Positions 20,501 through 34,707 of a stretch of 64,000 nucleotides of DNA are shown here, one piece after another. A program made the position numbers and the translations under genes. The stretch's first letter is position 1. Each line of letters begins with the position of its first letter. The stretch is from positions 124,001 to 188,000 of the forward strand of contig QVRM01005248.1 of the NCBI GenBank assembly GCA_003439945.1. Direction: 5' to 3'. The DNA is from Dermanyssus gallinae (lineage: Eukaryota; Arthropoda; Arachnida; Mesostigmata; Dermanyssidae). The notes under the pieces are model-generated. The model worked only from the letters and a program-made list of their open reading frames with translations. It had not been told where the DNA came from and searched no databases.

Positions 20501-22587
20501 AGTCCAACTTGAATATGAAGTTATCCAACAGTATAAAGCACGACGTTGGATGTCAACATCTCATCAACGTACTTTTGGCAGATAAACCTCATCTTTCAAT
20601 AAAATCGTTGATTTTAGGAACCTTTACGAGCTCGGCTCTTTGCTCAAGGAGAATGTTGAAGCCCAAACCGTCATTGACCCGCCGTAGTAACTAACACGCA
20701 TCACAATCACAAAAAGCATTGCACAAACCGCTCGATTCGTCGGTCGTATACTCCTCCCATCTATCGTTAGCGTAGAGAGACATGCTGGTACAGGCATCTA
20801 ACAATATAAGGGCCTATCATTGGTCAATGGTCTACTTTTCGTTGTCTCGCGTAAACCTGCATCATGATTGTCTATGAGCTGTGATCATTAACACTGCCTA
20901 GCATGCAATGCTTGTGCGGTCAGCCATTCATGCAGAACGCGCACGAAGCATTGTTCCAAGAGCACTACAAAGCTGCTGCTGTTGTAACTGGGCAGCAGTA
21001 AGTCTAAAACATTCAGTAAAGAAAATACCGTTGTTTGGGAACGGTGATTGAACGGTTATATATTCATATCTAATTGGCGAGCAACGAAACGTCTACCATG
21101 GCCGACAAGCCTAAGTAAAGCAATGCCCCTCACCCCGGCGTGGTGTCCATTTTTGAGAGCTAATTGTTGTCATGGATCTATCACTGAACATCATTGTCAC
21201 CGGTTGACTGACGAGAAACTTTCTGGAGGCTTAGCTTTCATTTGTGTTGGATACGAGACAGGATAACGGAGGCGACAAAGCAGGGGTCGTTTATTCGGCC
21301 ACTCTCGTGTTCATTGCTTCACTAGATTGAGAGTGGGGCGTATCGCTTTAGCATTCCGGTCGTGTTTAAAACTCATTTTTACATTAAAACACGCGCTGGT
21401 AATACACACGATTTCATGAGCACTAATTTTACAATTACAATAAACTATATAACGTTATTTTAAGTATTTTAATATTTTGTTTGTTTAGAAAATTAATACT
21501 GCCTTACACATTCCCAACGTAATTTTAGTTTGCGTTAGTTCTAGTGCATATGCTTTTAGAAAATGTTTAATCGAAAATATCATTGCCATTGTGTTTTCAA
21601 AGAATTGATGACGATATTATGATTTATTATTAAGCTTGCTGTAAAATAGACACTACGTCTATACATATAGATGTATCGTTTGTCAGCGGTATCAGTCATC
21701 GAAGTAAAGAAGAAGGGCAGAAAGCCCATTAGCCTGAGAGACGTTTTAGAATCCGGATTTTTCCTATGCTTTCCTAGAGAAAGCGAGACATGAAGGCTCG
21801 ACTAACTCAGTGATGTAATAACTAGAAACTGCTAGGTTTTTAGCTATTAGAAGCGAAGAGCAGCACACCATGTTCTGTACAATGGGGGGGGGGGCTAATC
21901 CTACTATCGGTGGTCTATAGTGGTAATGTAGGCTAAGGTAATAAAGTTCCCTTCCACGCTCTCACAAGGATTTGTTGGTAACAGAAAGGCCCATGTAGAT
22001 GCATGCAACATGCCCGAACAAATTCAGAGTAGTTCCACAAAAGGATCAAAAACGGGCGAAACCCTTTGCAGTCTGTAAAAAATAGCGTGGAAAGCCCTAT
22101 ATATAGACAAACCCGGGAAAATAACGTTTAATGGGAATACACGTGTTAAACACGGCTAAACATAGATCAGGGCGTTTCGTGGTTGTGGTGTTTAGCCGTG
22201 CTTTTAGTTTGTTTCAATGCATGCTTAACATGTACTGTTTAAATAAGAATTGAATTACTCTCATTTAGCTTTATCATTGATTTTTTTTATCATTAGTGGG
22301 TAAGCTGGGAATATTTTATTTTTGTTGTGACGAGTGTGAGTAAGTGAGTTCTGAATAAGCTGCCTCCATTTGGGGGATTCGAGTAAGTTGTTTACAAAGA
22401 TTTTGTCATTTATGCACTGAAGATTAAAAGTACGAAAATAAACATTCGACAGACCGTCCCTATGAGTGCCTTGTGTAATAGATATGTACCATAATAGGCC
22501 CTAGAGCATAATCTCTTACTATAGAAGGCGCACGCAGGAGTATTTAATATGGCATGCATATAATTGTTCTTAAAGTCGAGTGAAATG

Positions 22588-22634
<47 letters not shown>

Positions 22635-22729
22635 CGAGCACTGCCGAGTGTGCAAACGTATTGTAAATGATTAATAAATCATCACAATATTTTCTATATA
22701 TATATATAATTTGTATTGTTTGTTGACAG
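20501..22729. other. Upstream flank of the RalGAP gene, nothing firmly recognised
   Basis: No supported gene. Notable bits are a GGGGGGGGGG run at about 21,885 and a (TA)n tract at 22,589-22,631. The promoter and any non-coding first exon of the downstream gene probably lie in this stretch or further left, but I cannot place them. Confidence 0.4.
22589..22631. repeat. (TA)n tract
   Basis: About 40 bases of TA, roughly 100 bases upstream of the RALGAPA 5' acceptor. Confidence 0.95.
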
Positions 22730-22895
22730 TCGGCCGTTAGAAGCGCCCTTGGGTCCCAACGGCGAATGCTTCGACTCCAACTGAGGCTTTTGTCGATGGT
22801 TTGCTGCCCCAGGCTGCGCTGGCAGCGACAGCAACGGACCAGTTTAGATCACTAAACTGTCCAAGGGAGCCGCCTGAGTTCGCGGCACCGCAAAG
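22730..22895 (+). other. 5' untranslated part of the first coding exon of RALGAPA
   Basis: A good acceptor, TGTTTGTTGACAG, ends at 22,729, followed by GC-richer sequence leading to the ATG at 22,896. This suggests the start codon lies in an internal exon preceded by at least one non-coding exon. The acceptor is preceded by a short (TA)n tract about 20 bases upstream. Confidence 0.55.
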
Positions 22896-24886
22896 ATGTT
22901 TAAGCGCGACCGAAATATCGACATCGTGAAGAAGGCCCAGGCGAAGGTCATCGACGCCAAACGCGACTCCTTGAACAGACTCAAACACTTACGGACATAC
23001 CTTGGTAAGTTAATTTTAATGTTTTGGAGGTTATATATCAGCTGCTTCGGATTGTTGAATAATCGTTTCCATATATAAATATATATATGTTAGATTGGAC
23101 AGAATGTAACTGGAATTGTGTGTGTATTTGAAAATACCCGCCACGCCCCTGAGAGGTCTGCTCTGTTTACAAAAGAGATATCTACGCGAGAGCAAAAAAC
23201 GTGTAATCATTCCTTGTTTTTGCTATATGAATTCTGCCTAATTCTGTACAGCAGAAAATTCCAGTTACGGGCGACAATTTTGTATGAGTTCAAAAAATGC
23301 CTTTTTGCTGCGGAATGTGAAGAAAATATTTTAATAAGGAGCGTATTTGACGAGGACAGCATTTCACAGACTTCTGCTCCAATTGCTCCGTCAAGTTCCG
23401 CGCCGGCAACTTAAGTCTTCTGGATGAACCCGTTCTGGAAGGCCTATTACGCTCGAGGAAGGCCGCTTGCAGTAAACTGTGAAACAGAATCTCCGAGTGA
23501 CTATGCGTGAATTAGTCATAGACTTGGGTTCACTTTTTTAGATTGATTTAAAAAAGCTAAAGTTACGTATTCTGTCCTACCCATGATATATTTTTTTATT
23601 TAGAATAACTGGTAAAATGTATGGTGCAAGGAACGGTAGTGTGGAATTTCCACGAAAATTAAACCCACTAAAATCCAGTCTCTCTCTTTGCAACAGTCTT
23701 AGGTTTCGAGACAGTAGCCTTTGCCCAGTATTGGAAAAGGCGCAGCGACATTCGTAGTAATGCTTCATACCGGCAGCCTCTCCTTAGTTGCAAATGGGGA
23801 ACAGGGGGAGTCAGTATTACTAATGCGGTGCAAGTATTGCCGAAGGCAGCCAGAGCGGCCCGGTACGCCCGGCGGCCCGGTAATTTTAATGCCCAGGGAA
23901 TCTGTCTCGAGAGGAGTGGTATGGCTGCTGTGGAAGCCGTGCAACTTGCTCATGCAATATTGAGTGCCATAGCTTTTTGGGATAAAAAATCGGTAACAAG
24001 CATATGAATCCGCTTGTTACGGAGGCTGTAACCTTGGTAGTCGTGCGTTCCCTTATAGCATGATGCTTTTTACTACGGATGCTAATAGACGGCGCAGGAA
24101 GTCGGTTGCTCCTCTTGTCCGCGGGAAGACTTTTCGGAGCTCTGCTGAGGCTTTGGCAGATTTTTGCTGCATAGCGCACATGAGGTGTTCCTGTGGCAGC
24201 CTTATCCAAGATCACGCCCAGGTACTTGCTGATGGGCGTGGGTGTTACTGGGCGCAAGTTTTGATTTCGTGGAGGGCGCTTCAAATCGTTTAAATTCAAA
24301 TTGCTTCAGTTTTTTTCTTTTTTTTGTGGAGTCAACTTTAGACCTAGCGTGTGGAGGTATTGTAGAATTTCAGCCAGAGCTCCGTTGGCTGTTCCTTGAA
24401 GTAGATCCTTGTCACGGGCGGTAACGATCAGTGCCAGATCGTCCGCGTAGGTGACGGGATAACTCTAGAGGGATGTAGCAGTCTGAGCATTCTACCGTGG
24501 GTTATATTCCATATATATATATTTTTTTTTTATTTATTATTTTTTTTTATAGAGGTAACTGGTAAAATGCGTTATGCACACCGGGAGACGTTGTTCAAGC
24601 CACGGTACTGTGGGACTCGCACCCACTAACATCCAGTCGTCCTCTTTGCCCCTTGACGGGGGGTGGCCGCAGTACTGTCTTCTCGAGATTACTTTACCTG
24701 GCCACTCTTCTTGCCATTTAGGCTGCTCAGCTTTGTGCGGCGGTTATTTTCGCCTCAGAGATACCTTGTGCGAATCTTCTTACCAGAATCCAGGATTTGT
24801 GATCTTTGAGGAGCGCCTCTACAAGGGCCTGGCATGTCAGGTGGTTCTGCAGTCCTAGGTTCCGGGACAATAGCTCTCGCTCAGTG

Positions 24887-24918
<32 letters not shown>

Positions 24919-26904
24919 TATGTTTTATTTGTCTCACAATATATATGCAAAATGATATTTATGGTAAAGCGGCAAATACCTACGTAGTAGGGCAAATAGA
25001 GAATCATATGCTTATTTGTATTATTCTTTTATGTATCCCTATGATTAATAATTGTGAGCTTGAAACGTGTGATCTACAAAAAGATGCCAGTTACAATTTA
25101 ATTCACTCCGCCATGCTAACAATGGAGGCGGCATATTCATCTTCACAGAACGAGGGTTAACAATAGCCTCAGATAATCTCTCCTGTACCTGTCTCCCATT
25201 CAAGCTTCTATTCATTGAGCCGGTGCCGTACCTGATATAGGCCTCTTCACATCAGTTATAATTACAAAGTTATAGCAGTTCCCTAGATTTTAATATTTAC
25301 GGTTCCGCCACCCGGGCCGGAATTATGACGTAGTTAAGAGGATGCCGCAGTACGAGGCACTCTAACATCCCAAGCTAAGCATTACTTACCCTATGATCAA
25401 GAAGGGATACCTAATCCATCAGGTTTCTTGTCATGTTCTAATTTGAGTGCTATTGGCTCTGAGGTAATACTAATAGTTTCTTTATTTGTCTATGCGTTTC
25501 TCGCAAGGCAGCTGCAAACTCAACCTAAAATCATTAAACAGGTTAATATAATTATCAGCTGACTCGCCCTGTTAGATCGGTTGATGTCGCGTTGTTGGGA
25601 TGAAGATTCCTCAAAACCTGGCTATGGATCCCTTATACAATTCAGCATTATCAGTATTTTTCTATTTTTATTTTTTTTATTTATTTTTTTATTAATCTTT
25701 AATACTTATAGTTGCGTTGAATGAACGGTATATTGTTATTATTTTATTTAACCCCCTTGGTTGCTGGTGTCGTTTTTGTTGGCTGTGAACTGTGCAGACC
25801 ATGTGGACAATCAGGAGGCGAAGGACTTCTTCACACAGCATTATTCGGCGCTGTTCTTTATCTTTCATGATGCTTTCTCACTGGTTGAAGCCAACATTCG
25901 CACTAAAGGAGGTAAGCAATACTAAAACGACGGAATTGGTTAATGTTGAAAAAATTTACGTACAGGTAGCCTAACATTGCGTAGTCAATACACCCGGTAG
26001 TCTCCAATCAACCCCTGCCACTTTACGCTTGTTTGCTGAACGGTGAACGCTGCCTTGTAAGGGCATCGTATTTGTAGCCATCATGCGTTGTGTATTAGGA
26101 TTCCCTAGAAACAATTATTATTGACTATTTTGTTCAACCCAAAGTGCTTATATAAAAAAGTTATATAACTTGATCAATACAAATAAATTTCTATAAATAA
26201 TTATTATTGACTAAATATGATTTATGTCTTGACGACGTGGTATGCAGCGCGATTGATACGCCTAGGCATCGAAGGCAAGTGCATACGCATAGATGCATAT
26301 GAATATCTACCAGTTGCTTTAGTAATGAATCAATGAATTGTTGCTGCACAGTGCACAAGAGTCAGCGTGAGGAGTTCGAGCAGGCGCGTTTTCTACTCGA
26401 AAAGATTCTCACCCTTCTGCCGGAGCTAGTCGCCGAGGGATGGCAAGCCCACAGCATACGTATTGTTATGAAGAAGCTTCTCCATCATGGCAATTCATAC
26501 AAGGTAGATATCTAGCAGTAATTCATTAATCCAAACAACATCTATATAATTATCCCATACATAACATGAATCCATGCATGCGATTTTTACTCGTTATAAA
26601 ACGGCTGTGAGAATAGTTGGACCGGATTTTCTTAAGAACTTAAAATGTTTAGTAATGTTGGCTGTTGTCGTGTGGAGACGTTTGCATATATATATATATA
26701 TATAAGCATGTAATTTTGACTAACAGCGTGGCTTCGAGAACACAAATAAATCATTTCAGTGTTTAGCGATTTGGGCTTCACTTTGCCTAATCATATGAGC
26801 GATTGTTGCCGTGTTGGGTCATATGTACATTGCAGACGCTATGCGAAGGTATCCGCCTATTCGTGTTGTGGTATCAGGCGCTGAAGGAAAGCGCACCTGT
26901 CGAG
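22896..26904 (+). CDS. RALGAPA exons 1-4: conserved N-terminus
   Basis: Residues 1-148. ATG at 22,896 gives [20 protein letters not shown], then [16 protein letters not shown], closely paralleling the start of vertebrate RALGAPA (KxxxxDxKxDxLxRLKHLR). This fixes the start codon. Exon 2 contains [20 protein letters not shown]. Exon 3 has [20 protein letters not shown] and a conserved basic [11 protein letters not shown]. Exon 4 has [14 protein letters not shown]. All are amphipathic helical segments, as in the helical-repeat scaffold of the family. Confidence 0.95.
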
Positions 26905-29143
26905 GTATGTCGTTGTCAGTTTGTGGCTGTATTTTTTGGTAGGAAGACCTTAAGTGTATAGCTACTTTTGAGGGGATGCTGCAAGTAGATATTTTTCTGT
27001 GGCATTCCTCAGAGGATCGCTACAAACTTAATATCCTACACATATACGCACTAGTTGTTTAGCTACCCTATACATAATCGGCGTTTTTTAAAGCACTCTT
27101 TTTGTGCAGGTGGATCAGATGTTTGGTCAGCTGGTACCAGGAGTGGTTCCGCCGCCTGGGGTATCGACTCGGGCTCAGAGTCCCCAACGAGGTGGAGCCC
27201 GGGCGGGCAGTGGATCTCCTCCAGGAACTTCACAGCCGCCCCAAAAGGATTACACGTTCTACACGATAATCGAAAATGAGATCGGTATATTTAATTACAG
27301 TATCGCAAACGATGACGCCGTATGATGTTACTACCGTATATATATATATATATATATATAAAACCTTGGGATTCCGCGAATCAGCATTGGGCTTAGTAGT
27401 CCTTATAGTAAATTGTTCTTACTATTGTTGATTTTGCTAGTATACATCATGGATGGATTTATTACTCGCTTGAGATGTACTTAAATACACATGATATTAT
27501 TTTATATCAGGGACAATTAAAGCGGCAGCATAAGCGGACACTTTGAGGTAACTAGGGCTTCTGAAGCAGTTTTTGTGGGAACATGGTCCTGACTCTCAGC
27601 GGTATGGGTTATCATCTATTCTCAATAAGCATCGCTCATAGAAAACTCGATCAATAACAGGGATCGAACCGGCGACACCTCGGTAGGTGACAATCATGAC
27701 TAGCATTCTAGACCACACTACTATCAACTGTACCTCTCACGCTTATTACTTTCCCTATTAATGTTCGATCGTTATTTGAATGATTTTTGGATCACTAAAA
27801 TCTTTTCAGGGCCTGTTGTTGCCGGAGAGCAGGGATTATTGTTTCCACCGTCCGGTGGTGAAATTCAGCCCGAAGATCTCTCGACAGGTCTTCTTGACTT
27901 CCTGCTCCAGTCGATGGTCACACAGCTCACTAAGGTCATAATGCAACCTAGTGGCTTTTTGTCTGATAAGAGTCTTGCATAATACAATAAGACCAAAATA
28001 CTCTAATATACACCCATAACCAAGTTTGTAATCAGATTTGTTTCATAACCAATGCAATACAATTGGAAGTTTCTTCATTTATCTCGCTACTCAAAATTCT
28101 AAACTGCCACTAGATAATACGATAACTAGATACGTAGCTTTTCTAACATCCTATTCGTTTGTTCTTATCGTGATTTGCCGAATGTCTTTACTTTTACAGG
28201 TCCAGTGGGCGCGTCTTGTTGTGAACGGCGTTCGTCAGTACGAACGCAGTTTTCAATTTCTGCTTGAGCGTTTTCGAGCCGTCTATATCCCGCACTTATT
28301 TCCCAACATGTCTACTAAGTACAGTCTCTACACACCCAACCTCGGTACGTATAATGTAACGTAAGTATTATACGTATCGATCTCATCTATCGCGGCCTAG
28401 AGCGACTCGTCTAGCTCGTTCAGGTTTATCGTATGCATTTTTATCCTCATAGACAGAACGCGAAATGCTCTGAAGGACGTACGTTGAAGTGTAGTGTGCC
28501 ATATTAAAAGGGGTGTAAAGGCTACCTTCTACAACCTTAGCCGTAAAACTTTACCGGGAAGTTCACAAGCGAAAAAAGAAGAGGGAAAAATGGTGTTGGA
28601 GGGTTTCCCATTCACATAAGGTTCTTAGAAAAGGAAGGAGCATAACATTTATCAGTTAAGATTGCACGAACGGGGAAAATTCATTTCGTTCAGGTGAATA
28701 CAAATGCTATGGTAAGATAATCAATCACTCGTGGGCTTGTCAGCATCGGCAACACGTCTGAAAGCTATTTCTGTCATCCTTTGGTTGTAAAGATCTTCCG
28801 GCAGCTGTACGCAGTGATTCAGTGTTGCTCTCCCGACCGCAGTCAGTTGTATTGCAATGGCTCGTGTCGTACGTTCAGCCGCTTCGCGATGAACGTGAAG
28901 CTGGAGCGACGCGCAACGCCCAGCGAATGGAGTCCTGTCTGACCTTCTATGCTGCGAAGCTCGGCTGGAGTTCTTTCTTCGATGAAGACATGCTCCGAGT
29001 AAGTTTGGCAAGCGTCCGACAATCAACCTGTTTTTCAGTTCACAGTCGGAAGCATTATCGCTAGCGAGTTCCTGCACACCACTCAACAAATTTCGTTTAG
29101 CGTGATCCTGAGAAACACGATTACTCGGTCAAGTTAATGAGCT

Positions 29144-29206
<63 letters not shown>

Positions 29207-31382
29207 CTTAACCGATTTTGTAATGTTTGTATTTGCGCAGATGGTACCTGTCCTTCCGGAGACGGACTTCTTAACGGTGGTGCATCGCGCAGTTGTTCGT
29301 AATGTGTTGTTTGCCTCGACAGCGAACGTTGACTTTGTACACGAGCTGTTTCGGCAATGTCTTGTGTCACCACTGGGGCAGACGCTCACAACCAAAAAGG
29401 TAAATGGGCAACAGCAACTCCCGTGCACATCAGATTTCTCTGGTAGATTTTTTCCGTCCGATTTGTTAAGCATTCTCATTGATTTGCTTATTTATTATCT
29501 GATTGACTTGTTAGTTATAACATTGATAGATGTTAGATCGCATAGAGGCGAATTGACACCGCTTGACCAGTTATTTGCCGCGTTTACATGTGCGCAGACC
29601 GGCCAACAACGCTTGGCACGCTTCGTAATTTCTCATGGTCTGCATGGTGTAGCACTTAAAGAAGAAGTTAGTACTAGGTCGTGGTCACTCAGATTGACGT
29701 CGCAGATTCTGCTCGATTCTTACATATATATATATAGAAATCGTACTTCGTGCGGCACGCCCTACAAGCAAACCTCGTTTTTGGTGCGGGTATATATCTC
29801 GCTCTAAATAAAATTAAGGTAAAACGACGCGCTCGATGGCATTGGAGGATTGGGAGGGAACAGAAGATGATATGTAGCTTATTGTTTGCGCCTTTCTCAC
29901 AGGTGATTGCCGTTTATCGTGAGTGGATCCAACTCACTCATCTGGATCCACCGTCGTTCTTGGTTGAACAACCTTCTGCTGACCAACCTCGAAATCCAGT
30001 CTATTGTGGGCAGCAAAATCTCTACAAGGTACACTATGATGCAACTTTCTATACTCCGCGCTTCCCAACGTATTGGAATTTTGCGCATTTTGTTTTTCGG
30101 CAGAAGGATTTTGATGGGATATGTGGCGTCAACGGGGATACAAGTATGCTGGGAATGTCTCAAACTACGTTTTAGGGCTGCTGTATACCCTCCTTGGTTG
30201 TTAGGCATAATGTGCATTTTCAATCAACTCTGGAGATATCATTGTTGCCCTGTATTACTGCGCCGACAAAAAGGTTTTGCATAGTTACGCTTTACTTACA
30301 ACTAATTTGTGTTCGTTGAAAGGACTGCCGATTTCGGTGGAGCGTGCATTTTTGTTAGGCTCTCAACAAATAGCGGATACAACATACAGTAACCTGATGA
30401 GGCTAGTACGGGGACTCTTAGTGCCTTTTGGAAAATTGGCTTTGATTTAGTTTAGCGTCTTAAATTGAACTTCGATAGGTGAGGCCATATAACCTGGATA
30501 TCATTGGAAATATTTGCGCGATCTTTAAGTTAGAGAGACTCACGACAACCTCCATTGATAGCTTATGAAGGTCTCGGATACTCTGGAATGATTAGAGTTC
30601 TTTCCGAATTCATTCCCTTATGTGTCTGGAGAGGTTTGTACCTCGTTACGAGAACATGAGTCCTAGTGAGCAGAGGTGTGAGACAAATAAGACAATTTTA
30701 TATATTGAGTGAAGCTTCTCAGCATCTGCTCCTATATGGCTGCTTTCGGAACGACCGTGACCATTTCTTCAAGATTTGCAGGGGGGGGGGGGGTCTAAGC
30801 AGAAGTTCCTATATGCCATCACCTCGTTAAGGGCAAGCAGACTCGTCCGAGTGAAATGAGCCAGGGAGGGAGACCCACACCACGAGATCAGCGATCCACC
30901 TCGGTCCAGCTTAATAAAGTTTACAGAAAGACAGGCACAACGGCGGCGTCAGCCATAGAGAAGTGCAGCTCGAAGAAAACGGGCTTGCAAGTGTTAGACA
31001 AGTGCTGGATCCTCTGGGCGACCCCAGCCAATTGATCTGAAAGGGCGCTCGCCACTTCTCCTGATAGTCCATAGTACTGTTTTTATGAAGATCTGGGCTA
31101 TCAGAGAGTGAAGCTTAAGCTGGGAGGTGCGTTAAGTGGGTATGGGTCTCAGCGGAGTAACATCCAACCGTTGGGGTCGAGTCCCACACTGCTAGAGATA
31201 GAGGCTCGTAGCGATAGTGCGTAACTGCATTTAATACCTCCTCCACATTAAAAAAAATATATGCCATCACCTTGTCTCTATCTTTTCGTCAGGTCTGACA
31301 AAAGCTTCACTGCTATCAGTTAGTTAGCAGCGTCTAGTTAGGCAATACGCTAATCAAATTCGAGTAGGGGAGAAGTAAAAAC

Positions 31383-31453
<71 letters not shown>

Positions 31454-34400
31454 TTTTATTATTATATGCTGATAAGGCTAAACAAAGGTTACAATAAACT
31501 TAATTTACTCGTTTCTATTGTTGGCATGAGTATTATCCGCATGCATGTTTTACACTGAGTTCGTCTCGCTTGCAGGTGTTTATTACGAATGCGTCGAATT
31601 TTTTCCTATTATCACTGCCCGCTGCGGAAGGTCAACTGCTTGCAGAGCAAGTGGATCTGTGCAAACGTGTCATGAACATCTACCGCTTCATGGTCATGAA
31701 AAAGCTCATGGAGCGGGCCACTTGGGAGCAGCTACTGTATGTCATACTCCATGTGACATCGGAGGTAAATTCAACTTAGTTGTCGATGGCTTCATCCATC
31801 TTGATTCCATTTCCTATGCAGACGTTTTTAATCACCATTATCGGACAAAAATGTAAACACTTCGGTAAGGAAAAAGTACAACAATGCAAACACTTCGATA
31901 AGGAAACATTTCTTCTGCTATCATGGCTGCCTTGCCATGCTGTTGCTGCATACACAGGAGGGTAATTCTCTGGATGCATTTTGTGTGAACTGTTTTGGCA
32001 GGTTTTAACACATGATTCGCCTCGTAAAAGCTCGTTAGCTTCTGGCACTCCTGGCGGTATGACCACGGTTGGCCCATCGATGACTGCATCGGCAACAGGT
32101 ATAATTAGATCTTATTTCTTCAATAGACGGAACGACTGCGGCTATTTGCTGTGTATGAGTTCTTACGAATTGGTGTAAGGATAGCAGACAGTGTGCTGTC
32201 TTTGAGAAGAAGCCAATACGGGTTTTGACAGTGCTGTGCCAACTTTCACTTAAGCTAAACACTTCGTAATTTCGTGTGCGCTGTTGTTTCGCCGATGCGG
32301 CACTCTTGTGTCCGATAAACAAAACAGGACCGATAAACAACGGAAACAGTGGAACAGCAGGGGGCGCGGGGCCCGTTGCCAGCACTGGGGGTGGCGAGAC
32401 GCTCGGCCAACAGCTAGCCGCCGCCCTGTTCCAAACGCTGATCGTCACCTGGATTAAGGCTAATCTTCACGCAACGATCTGTGTTGATCTGTGGAATGGC
32501 TTCGTGAGAGTGCTTTCGGCACTCGCTCATTGGGAGCCACTCGTCGATGAGTGGGCGGTACGTAGGCAGGTGTAGTCGAGGTCCCGCTAATGATAATCAA
32601 AACAAAGTAGAGTCAATTGTTGACTCCGTGTTAACATGCCTAACTGTTTTAAACTGGCTTACACCCAACTAGTTTGTACTTTATTTTTCTAATTTGTAAT
32701 AAAGTTTTCAATCAATAATTATTTGCGTAGGTGTAATGCTATTTTCCAAACTCGATATGCGCAGCCAATGACGTTGATATTACGCCGTTGGAAAAACATA
32801 TATATATATATATATAGTTTGTGTTAGCCATTGTACAAGCTTACTAATGGGAAGCAATAGTGCACCCTAATCAAGGGAGTGTTAATTATGTGTCCTGGTA
32901 GTGAGCGACGCTTGCAGTGAGATAACGGGCCGTTCATTTTGCTTTGCAGAAAACAATGAAGACACTGACGCGAATTTTAACTACGCGTGTCTACGGTCTC
33001 GACCTGGACAATCTTCCACTAGATCGCCTTAGCGAACAGCAGTCGAAACGGCGTAGAGCTCTCGGCAAGTCCAGCAGCAAGGGAGTCCAGGAGGGCGACG
33101 CGGGGCGTGGAGCAGGCGTTGGATCTGTGGGCACCGCTTCGGGTGTTGCCAGGACACAACGAACTACTAGCGACGTTGACGGAATCAGTAAACCTTACCA
33201 AGGTATGTAAGATTTGGTATGCAGCCAGAAAACTTAAGTTTGGAGAATTGCCAATTCTCTCTCTTCTAACTATGACTACGAATACAAAATGAGTTGTCGT
33301 AGCATCAATAACAACGCTATAATGATTGGTAGTGGGATTTAGATGTTTCTTAATTGTACTCTTTTTCTTACCGATAGGCAAGTCGAGTCCAGCTGAGTTT
33401 CTCACTGGAGCGAGCGGTACCAGTTCTGCTGGAAGTCACAGCCTTGCGCCTTTGCAACGAAGCTTTTCTGATACGCATATTGTGTTGCATCGACGCACAG
33501 ACTTTGTAGTCGCCCAGGTGAGCTGCTGTGAAACGAGCACGGCAAACAATCAACCAGAACAAAAACAGCATTTTCTGTTAATACGTAAAAATGCTGCACG
33601 GTTTGATAGTCCAAAAAATTTGCTGTAAGCAAACTTACTTAGTTATTATCTAATCGTGACCAATGTAAGATTCAACCTTTGCTTTGGAATTGTTTGCACG
33701 ACGTCTGACTTCTAACGGCTGAATTGGCAACAAATTTATTGATTTAGTAGTCGAGCCCGGTGGCGTGGTGGATTAAGTCTGCGCCTCGCAACCGGAGGAG
33801 ACACATAGGTGCTCGGGTTCGAGCCCCACCGTTGCACATCTGTATTTATGGGGGTGCGTCTATAAAGCAATGTGAAAAACAGTTCCGTGGACGTTAGTCT
33901 TGGCTGAGAGTCAGCCCGCAAGCTTTACTTTTTTAGTAGTATCAGCTCAAAGCTGCTAACCACTTTGTTTGTTATGGTTCGTTAACCGCCATATTGCGTC
34001 TTTGGCTGTTTATGTATGTGCAGGGTGGGCGATTGGTACGAAGTCGATCGCTGCGACTGAGGCCGTCTTCGGGCTTCTACTTCGGCGGCGGCGGATGTGG
34101 CTTGCAGCAGGACTCAGCGTCGGCATCTCCCGCTGCATCGAGCTCCGCCCTCGAGGGTTCATCTATTAAAGATCACCAGCAACTTATGAGCCACATGATG
34201 GACTGTGCATCCTCGGATAATGGTCAGTACAGCTACGTTCACTAACAGTAGCCTTCTAAGGATTGGCTCGCCCGCATTAAGAAATTTAATGAGTTTGCTA
34301 AGTTCAGATTTGAGTGCTGCGTATCGCACACCGTGGGCTGTGGTTCAGTAACAAAATAAGTTTAGCGCTTTATCTGTTAGCCCTCAGCCAAGGCGGATGG

Positions 34401-34665
34401 CAGAATAAAATAAATGATAATGCAAATGAATATTAGTAACAAGTATAATGAGGCGATGCCTTTCTACCTATCATCCGTGCCAATTTGTTTGCAGATCCAT
34501 TGTTTCTATATAATAAGGCGCTTTTCAGCTAGCTATTTAGTCGGGGCGGGGGTGATTGGCCGCACACTAATATGCACATTGTCACTCACATGAATCATAT
34601 TCTCTTGTATGCAAATCATATCCACTTGCACAGAGTAACCTCACATAGTGGGCGTGGTGATGGTG

Positions 34666-34707
<42 letters not shown>

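Noticed and set aside
28721..29089. 122-codon minus-strand frame
   Set aside because: It is the antisense shadow of RALGAPA exon 8.
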